This document shows, piece by piece, positions 23,376 through 27,024 of a stretch of DNA of 27,024 nucleotides; the stretch's first letter is position 1; each line of letters begins with the position of its first letter. The translations under genes and the position numbers were made by a program. Source of the stretch: Thermoplasmata archaeon UBA184 (lineage in GTDB: Archaea; Thermoplasmatota; Thermoplasmata; Lutacidiplasmatales; UBA184); contig DAEB01000047.1 of NCBI GenBank assembly GCA_002495185.1, positions 1 through 27,024 on the forward strand, in the 5' to 3' direction. The notes below the pieces were generated by a model, which was not told where the DNA came from, ran no database searches, and saw nothing but the letters and a program-made list of their open reading frames with translations.

Positions 23376-24203
23376 TCAAAAGCCCTTCTCCCGCGTCGCC
23401 CCCTGCCTCCGGGCCGTGCGCGTCCGAACCGACACGCCCCGGCCGCGTGGGACCGGCCCGTGAAGGGCGCCAGTTGTTCGGTCGACGAAGTGCTGGGCCG
23501 CGAAGAGAGCCGCCGGAATCGCGGCGTCGATGTTGACGACGGCGAGCGGCGCACAAGACTGCAACATCGCGTTCAGGGCGGCTTCGCCCCGCCCGCCGCG
23601 ACCATATCCGACCGACGCGGGAACCCCCACGACCGGTGCTCGGACGAGGCCGGCGACGATCGTCGGAAGAGCCCCTTCACGACCGGCGAAGACGATGTAG
23701 ACCTCGGGACCCCGGGCCTCGAGACGGTGGAGGGCAGCCAAGAGTCGGTGGAGGCCGGCGACCCCCACGTCGTACTGACGAACGACGCGGATCCCGAGCT
23801 CTTGGAGGAGCGCACGGGCCTCCTCGGCGAGGGAGACATCGCTCGTGCCGGCCGTGAGGATCGCGGCCACGCCGGACCGGTACCGCGGCCCGAGGGGTCC
23901 GGGGATGCGAACGAGGCGTCCGTCGGCGAGGAACCGCGGCCGAGCTGAGGACGGCAGCTCTCCCGAGCGCCGTCGAAGCGCTCGAATCTGGCCCGACGTG
24001 GGCCGGGAAATGAGAGCGCCCATTCCCCGCGCGACGAGGACGTCGACGATACCGAGGAGATGTTCGACCGTCTTTCCTTCCCCCAGGATGACCTCGGGCA
24101 CCCCGACCCGCCGGGCCCGGTCCCGGTCCAGCTTTGCGAAGTGGCGAATCCTGAGCGCCCGAGGGTCCGGGCGCCGCCGTCGCTCGCTCGCCCTCGAGAC
24201 CAC
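23376..24203 (-). CDS. larB: Nickel-pincer cofactor carboxylase/hydrolase LarB
   Basis: LarB carboxylates and hydrolyses nicotinic acid adenine dinucleotide, the first step toward the nickel-pincer nucleotide cofactor. The 275-residue product starts with the LarB N-terminal block (KLDRDRARRVGVPEVILGEGKT) and ends in a PurE-like domain: LTAGTSDVSLAEEA, YDVGVAGLHRLL, GREGALPTIVAGL, SVGYG and MLQSCAPLAVVNID. The catalytic Glu (GREGAL) and Cys (QSCA) are 41 residues apart, as E180 and C221 are in Lactobacillus plantarum LarB. I chose the GTG at 24203 because a TATA box sits about 25 nt upstream; the frame stays open much further but only as antisense to the acyl-CoA dehydrogenase. LarC and LarE are not in the window. 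The final NIDAAIPAA differs from the common NIDNGFGAA. Confidence 0.88.
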   Translation of the reverse strand: MVSRASERRRRPDPRALRIRHFAKLDRDRARRVGVPEVILGEGKTVEHLLGIVDVLVARGMGALISRPTSGQIRALRRRSGELPSSARPRFLADGRLVRIPGPLGPRYRSGVAAILTAGTSDVSLAEEARALLQELGIRVVRQYDVGVAGLHRLLAALHRLEARGPEVYIVFAGREGALPTIVAGLVRAPVVGVPASVGYGRGGRGEAALNAMLQSCAPLAVVNIDAAIPAALFAAQHFVDRTTGALHGPVPRGRGVSVRTRTARRQGATREKGF

Positions 24204-24222
24204 GCCCTCCTCTACCCAAGCC

Positions 24223-24232
24223 GTGATATAGC
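24223..24232. promoter_or_regulatory. Shared TATA box for larB (-) and the acyl-CoA dehydrogenase operon (+)
   Basis: GTGATATAGC on the plus strand reads GCTATATCAC on the minus strand. It is centred about 25 nt before the larB GTG (24203) and about 36 nt before the dehydrogenase ATG (24264), both fitting archaeal initiation. No second TATA-like site is visible in the 60-bp gap. Confidence 0.6.
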
Positions 24233-24263
24233 GGATGCCGCTCGGCCGCCCGCCTCGCGGTCC

Positions 24264-25412
24264 ATGCCGGATTTCTCGTTGACCCCCGAGCAGGAGAATC
24301 TGCGGGACCTCGCCCGGAAGTTTGCGCGCACCGAGATGGCGCCGCACGCGGCGGAGTGCGACCGGACCTCGCGCTTTCCCGAAGAGATCTACCGGAGGGC
24401 CTACGAGCTCGGGCTGATGAATCTGAACGTTCCGACCGAGTACGGTGGGAGCGGGCTCGGCCTCTTCGACCAGTCCCTGATCGTTGAGGAGCTCGCCTAC
24501 GCCTGTGGCGGCATGACGACCTCGACGATCGCGAACTGTCTTGCGCTCGAGCCGATCCTTCTTGACGGGACTCCCGAGCAGAAGGAACGACTCCTGACGC
24601 CGTTCTGCGCCGAGTACCACCTCGCCTCGTTCGCGCTCACCGAGCCGTCGGGCGGCTCGGACCCCGGGGCAATGCGCACGTTGGCCCAGAAGGACGGAGA
24701 CGACTACCTCGTGACGGGCGAGAAGTGCTTCATCTCGAACGCTCCGAACGCTTCGCTCTACACGGTCTTCGCGACGATCGACCCGAAGCTCCGGCACAAG
24801 GGGGTGACGGCGTTCGCGGTCCCCCGGACGGCAGAAGGACTCTCGGTCGGGCCGGACGAGGAGAAGATGGGGCACCGTGCCTCCTCGACCGCGACCGTCC
24901 GCTTCGACCGGGTCCGAGTGCCGGCGGCCGACCGCCTCGGGCCGGAAGGAAACGGGTTCTCCCTCGCGATGCGGACCTTGGACCAGACCCGGACCCCGAT
25001 CGGCGCTCTCGCGACCGGGATCGCCCAGGCCGCTCTCGACCATGCCGCCCGGTACTCGCTGAAACGGGAGACCTTCGGCAAGCCGATCGCCGAGCACCAG
25101 GCGATCCAGATCAAGCTCGCGACCATGGCCCAGGCGGTCCAGGCGTCCCGCCTCCTCACCTGGCATTCGGCGTGGACGATCGACCGAGGGCAACGCGGCA
25201 CGTTCGAATCGTCGATGGCGAAATGCTTCGCCTCCGACACCGCGTTCGCGGTGGCCGATCAAGCGATCCAGATCTTCGGTGGATATGGCTACATGCGCGA
25301 GTACCCGGTCGAGAAGCTGCTGCGCGACGCGAAGCTGACCCAGATCTACGAGGGCGCGAACGAGATCCAACGCACCGTGATCGCCCGGGAACTCCTTCGG
25401 AAATACGCTTAG
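24264..25412 (+). CDS. Acyl-CoA dehydrogenase
   Basis: This 382-residue flavoenzyme introduces the trans-2 double bond in acyl-CoA and hands electrons to ETF. Typical blocks are present: FALTEPSGGSDPGAM (FAD and substrate binding), the middle beta domain (GEKCFISNAPNA ... FAVPRTAEGLSVG), RETFGKPIAEHQAIQIKLA and QIFGGYGYMREYPVEKLLRDAK. The catalytic base is expected at E363 in IYEGANEIQR, as in medium- and short-chain enzymes. ATG 24264 opens the conserved FSLTPEQENLRDLARKFA; the frame is open upstream but lacks family sequence. Only 15 bp separate it from etfB. Chain length or branched substrate cannot be decided from sequence. Confidence 0.94.
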   Translation: MPDFSLTPEQENLRDLARKFARTEMAPHAAECDRTSRFPEEIYRRAYELGLMNLNVPTEYGGSGLGLFDQSLIVEELAYACGGMTTSTIANCLALEPILLDGTPEQKERLLTPFCAEYHLASFALTEPSGGSDPGAMRTLAQKDGDDYLVTGEKCFISNAPNASLYTVFATIDPKLRHKGVTAFAVPRTAEGLSVGPDEEKMGHRASSTATVRFDRVRVPAADRLGPEGNGFSLAMRTLDQTRTPIGALATGIAQAALDHAARYSLKRETFGKPIAEHQAIQIKLATMAQAVQASRLLTWHSAWTIDRGQRGTFESSMAKCFASDTAFAVADQAIQIFGGYGYMREYPVEKLLRDAKLTQIYEGANEIQRTVIARELLRKYA

Positions 25413-25427
25413 GCCGAGGCGGGACGG

Positions 25428-26210
25428 ATGGAGATCGTCGTCTGCGTCAAGCCGATACCCGACCCCGAGACTCGGCTCCGAGCTTCTCCGGACGGCACGA
25501 CGCTCGACGCCGAGGGCGTGAAGTTCGTCCTGACCGGGTACGATGAATCCGCGGTCGAGCAGGCGCTTCTCCTCAAAGAGGCGACCCCGGGCTCGAAAGT
25601 CCATGTGGTCTCGGCCGGACCGGCTCCCCGGACGGAAGAGGTGCTCCGGGCGTCGCTGGCGCTCGGCTGCGACGCGGCGACCTGGGTCGAGCTTCCTCCG
25701 GGAGTGGGGCTGGACCCCGTCGTCGCCGCTCGGGCTCTCGGGAAGGCCGTCTCGGCTCTCCCCCACGACCTCGTACTTTGCGGGAAGCAGGCGGGGGACG
25801 ATGAGGCCGGTGTGGTCCCCGGCGCGCTGGGAGAGATCCTGGGAGTGCCGGACTTTGGCGCCGTCGTCGACCTTCGCTGGGACCCGGGGGCCGCTCGCCT
25901 CCGGTTCCAACGGTCGGCCGAGGCCGGCAGCGAGACGTGGGAGGCCCCCCTACCCTGCGTCGTCGCCCTCCAACAGGCGTGGAACGACCCCCGGACCGCG
26001 AAGCTACCGGCGATCCTGAAGTCTCGCAAGCTCCCCATCGCCAAGGTGGCGTCGGAACCTCCTCCCCCGGATGGGGGAACGAGCCGAGCTGTCAAGTTCG
26101 AGCTGCCACCCCCCCGAACGGGGGCGAAGCTGATCGAGTACAAGACCCCCGAAGAGGCGGCGCAGAAGCTCGTGAAGGCCCTGCGCGAAGAGGCGAAGGT
26201 CTTCCCGTGA
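25428..26210 (+). CDS. etfB: Electron transfer flavoprotein, beta subunit
   Basis: This 260-residue subunit begins with MEIVVCVKPIPDPE, the standard EtfB start, and includes NADPxD-region equivalents (FVLTGYDESAVEQALLLKE), the AMP-binding stretch VLCGKQAGDDEAGVVPGALGEILG, and LPCVVALQQAWNDPR plus ILKSRKLPI near the end. With EtfA it carries electrons from the acyl-CoA dehydrogenase encoded immediately upstream to the membrane quinone pool. The stop codon overlaps the start of etfA (GTGA). The gene order dehydrogenase-etfB-etfA makes a self-contained beta-oxidation electron branch. Confidence 0.95.
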   Translation: MEIVVCVKPIPDPETRLRASPDGTTLDAEGVKFVLTGYDESAVEQALLLKEATPGSKVHVVSAGPAPRTEEVLRASLALGCDAATWVELPPGVGLDPVVAARALGKAVSALPHDLVLCGKQAGDDEAGVVPGALGEILGVPDFGAVVDLRWDPGAARLRFQRSAEAGSETWEAPLPCVVALQQAWNDPRTAKLPAILKSRKLPIAKVASEPPPPDGGTSRAVKFELPPPRTGAKLIEYKTPEEAAQKLVKALREEAKVFP

Positions 26211-27024
26211 GCGGCTCCACCCTCGTTGTCGGTGAACTCCACGACGGAGCTCTCTCGGACGCGACGAAGGAGGCCGTCGGAGTGGCCCTCGGCCTTTCCT
26301 CGAAGGATGCCGTGGTCGGATTCCTCTCGGGGAGCGCTTCCCGCACCGCCGCGGACGGATTCGGGCGCCTCGGAGTCGCGAAAGTGGTCGTGGCGGAGGA
26401 CCCGCGCCTCGATGGCGCGGTGACCTCGGCGGTCGCGCACCTTGCCGCCGCGGCGGCCCAGTCGGTGGGCGCCGAGATCGTCCTCGTCGGAGGAACGACC
26501 TTCGGTCGCGAGCTCGTCGCCCGGCTCGGCATCCGTTGGAACGCGGCCGTGGCGAGCGGTGCGACTCACGTCGCGCGCGCGGGAGGTGCGCTCGAGGTTC
26601 GACGCCCCATCTTCGGCGGGCGGGCGACGGAGACTCGGCGGCTCGAAGGACCGCACATGGCGGTCGCCCTCCGCCCGCATGCGTTCCCGGCCTCGCCCGA
26701 ATCCCCGGCCGGGGACGTCACGCTCTCGACCGTGGGGGCCGACGCGGTCCCGCCATCGCTCTGGGCTCCGAAGCGTCTCCGCGTCGAGACGGCGGCCCAC
26801 GGCGCGGGCCCGAGCCTCGCCGACGCCACGATCGTCGTGTCGGGAGGCCGGGGCATTCGCGCCCCCGAGAACTTCCACCTGATCGAAGAGCTCGCGAACT
26901 CGCTCGGGGCCGCCGTCGGGGCTTCGAGGGCGGTCACGGACGCGGGATGGACTCCGCCCAACCTTCAGGTCGGTCAGACCGGGCGAACCGTCTCCCCGCA
27001 GCTCTACATCGCGGTCGGGATCTC
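26207..27024 (+). CDS. etfA: Electron transfer flavoprotein, alpha subunit (cut by window end)
   Basis: The frame opens at GTG 26207, overlapping the etfB stop by 4 bp, and runs off the end after 272 codons, so the last 45 or so residues are missing. The N-terminal domain I starts with STLVVGELHDGALSDATKEAV, and VLVGGTTFGRELVARLG follows. The C-terminal FAD domain is clear: IVVSGGRGIRAPENFHLIEELANSLGAAVGASRAVTDAGW, then QVGQTGRTVSPQLYIAVGIS, where FAD binds. It forms the ETF heterodimer with the upstream gene product. The cut is an artefact of the window, not a broken gene. Confidence 0.95.
   Translation, partial: MSGSTLVVGELHDGALSDATKEAVGVALGLSSKDAVVGFLSGSASRTAADGFGRLGVAKVVVAEDPRLDGAVTSAVAHLAAAAAQSVGAEIVLVGGTTFGRELVARLGIRWNAAVASGATHVARAGGALEVRRPIFGGRATETRRLEGPHMAVALRPHAFPASPESPAGDVTLSTVGADAVPPSLWAPKRLRVETAAHGAGPSLADATIVVSGGRGIRAPENFHLIEELANSLGAAVGASRAVTDAGWTPPNLQVGQTGRTVSPQLYIAVGI

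Noticed and set aside
24204..25910. Long N-terminal extension of larB
   Set aside because: The extension is antisense to the acyl-CoA dehydrogenase and etfB. LarB homology begins only after 24203, where a correctly spaced TATA box supports the start.
1..27024. CRISPR array, insertion sequence, integrase or attachment site
   Set aside because: I saw no evenly spaced direct repeats, transposase motifs or terminal inverted repeats. The toxin-antitoxin pair alone does not show a mobile element.

Overview
The window is about 27 kb of GC-rich, tightly packed DNA that reads as archaeal chromosome, most likely from a GC-rich Thermoplasmatota-type euryarchaeon. The archaeal signs are an RPA plus RPA-associated (COG3390-type) gene pair, a COG1340-type coiled-coil protein, a membrane-anchored long FKBP, and TATA-like boxes about 25 nt upstream of several starts, often at leaderless GTG or ATG codons. 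A TPP riboswitch ahead of a thiamine transporter fits Thermoplasmata, where such riboswitches are known. The lineage is an inference; there is no rRNA or marker gene here to prove it.

Layout. 51-838 (-): a HepT/MntA-type toxin-antitoxin pair whose antitoxin carries an extra N-terminal zinc ribbon. 850-1217: a gene-poor stretch with two inverted repeats. 1218-2690 (+): a surface-anchored protein of probable propeller fold. 2895-3017 (-): a 40-residue zinc-finger protein. 3107-7645 (-): a class III nucleotide cyclase with TolB-like and TPR regions, two tandem paralogous methyltransferases, a VOC/glyoxalase-fold protein and a four-helix membrane protein. 7827-8480 (-): a CADD-family diiron protein (p-aminobenzoate formation), divergent from another methyltransferase (8659-9474, +). 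9471-12155 (-): aconitase.

12202-16106 (-): a thiamine ABC transporter operon (thiB-thiP-thiQ) under a TPP riboswitch, divergent from pdxS (16196-17140, +). 17199-18332 (+): a GT4 glycosyltransferase whose 3' end overlaps convergent pyrF (18298-19140, -). 19302-21388 (+): the RPA operon. 21514-22437 (+): FKBP-type isomerase. 22456-24203 (-): COG1340 coiled-coil protein and larB. From 24264 to the window end (+): an acyl-CoA dehydrogenase/EtfB/EtfA operon, with EtfA cut by the window edge.

Together the region holds housekeeping and cofactor metabolism: vitamin B1 uptake, B6 synthesis, a likely pABA route, the first step of the nickel-pincer cofactor, pyrimidine synthesis, TCA-cycle aconitase and fatty-acid-type electron transfer. 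Signalling, defence-like and surface genes lie at the left end. The most distinctive signals are the riboswitch with a Shine-Dalgarno-masking hairpin, the zinc-ribbon MntA, the archaeal CADD enzyme with every catalytic ligand in place, and one TATA box that appears to serve both larB and the acyl-CoA dehydrogenase operon.
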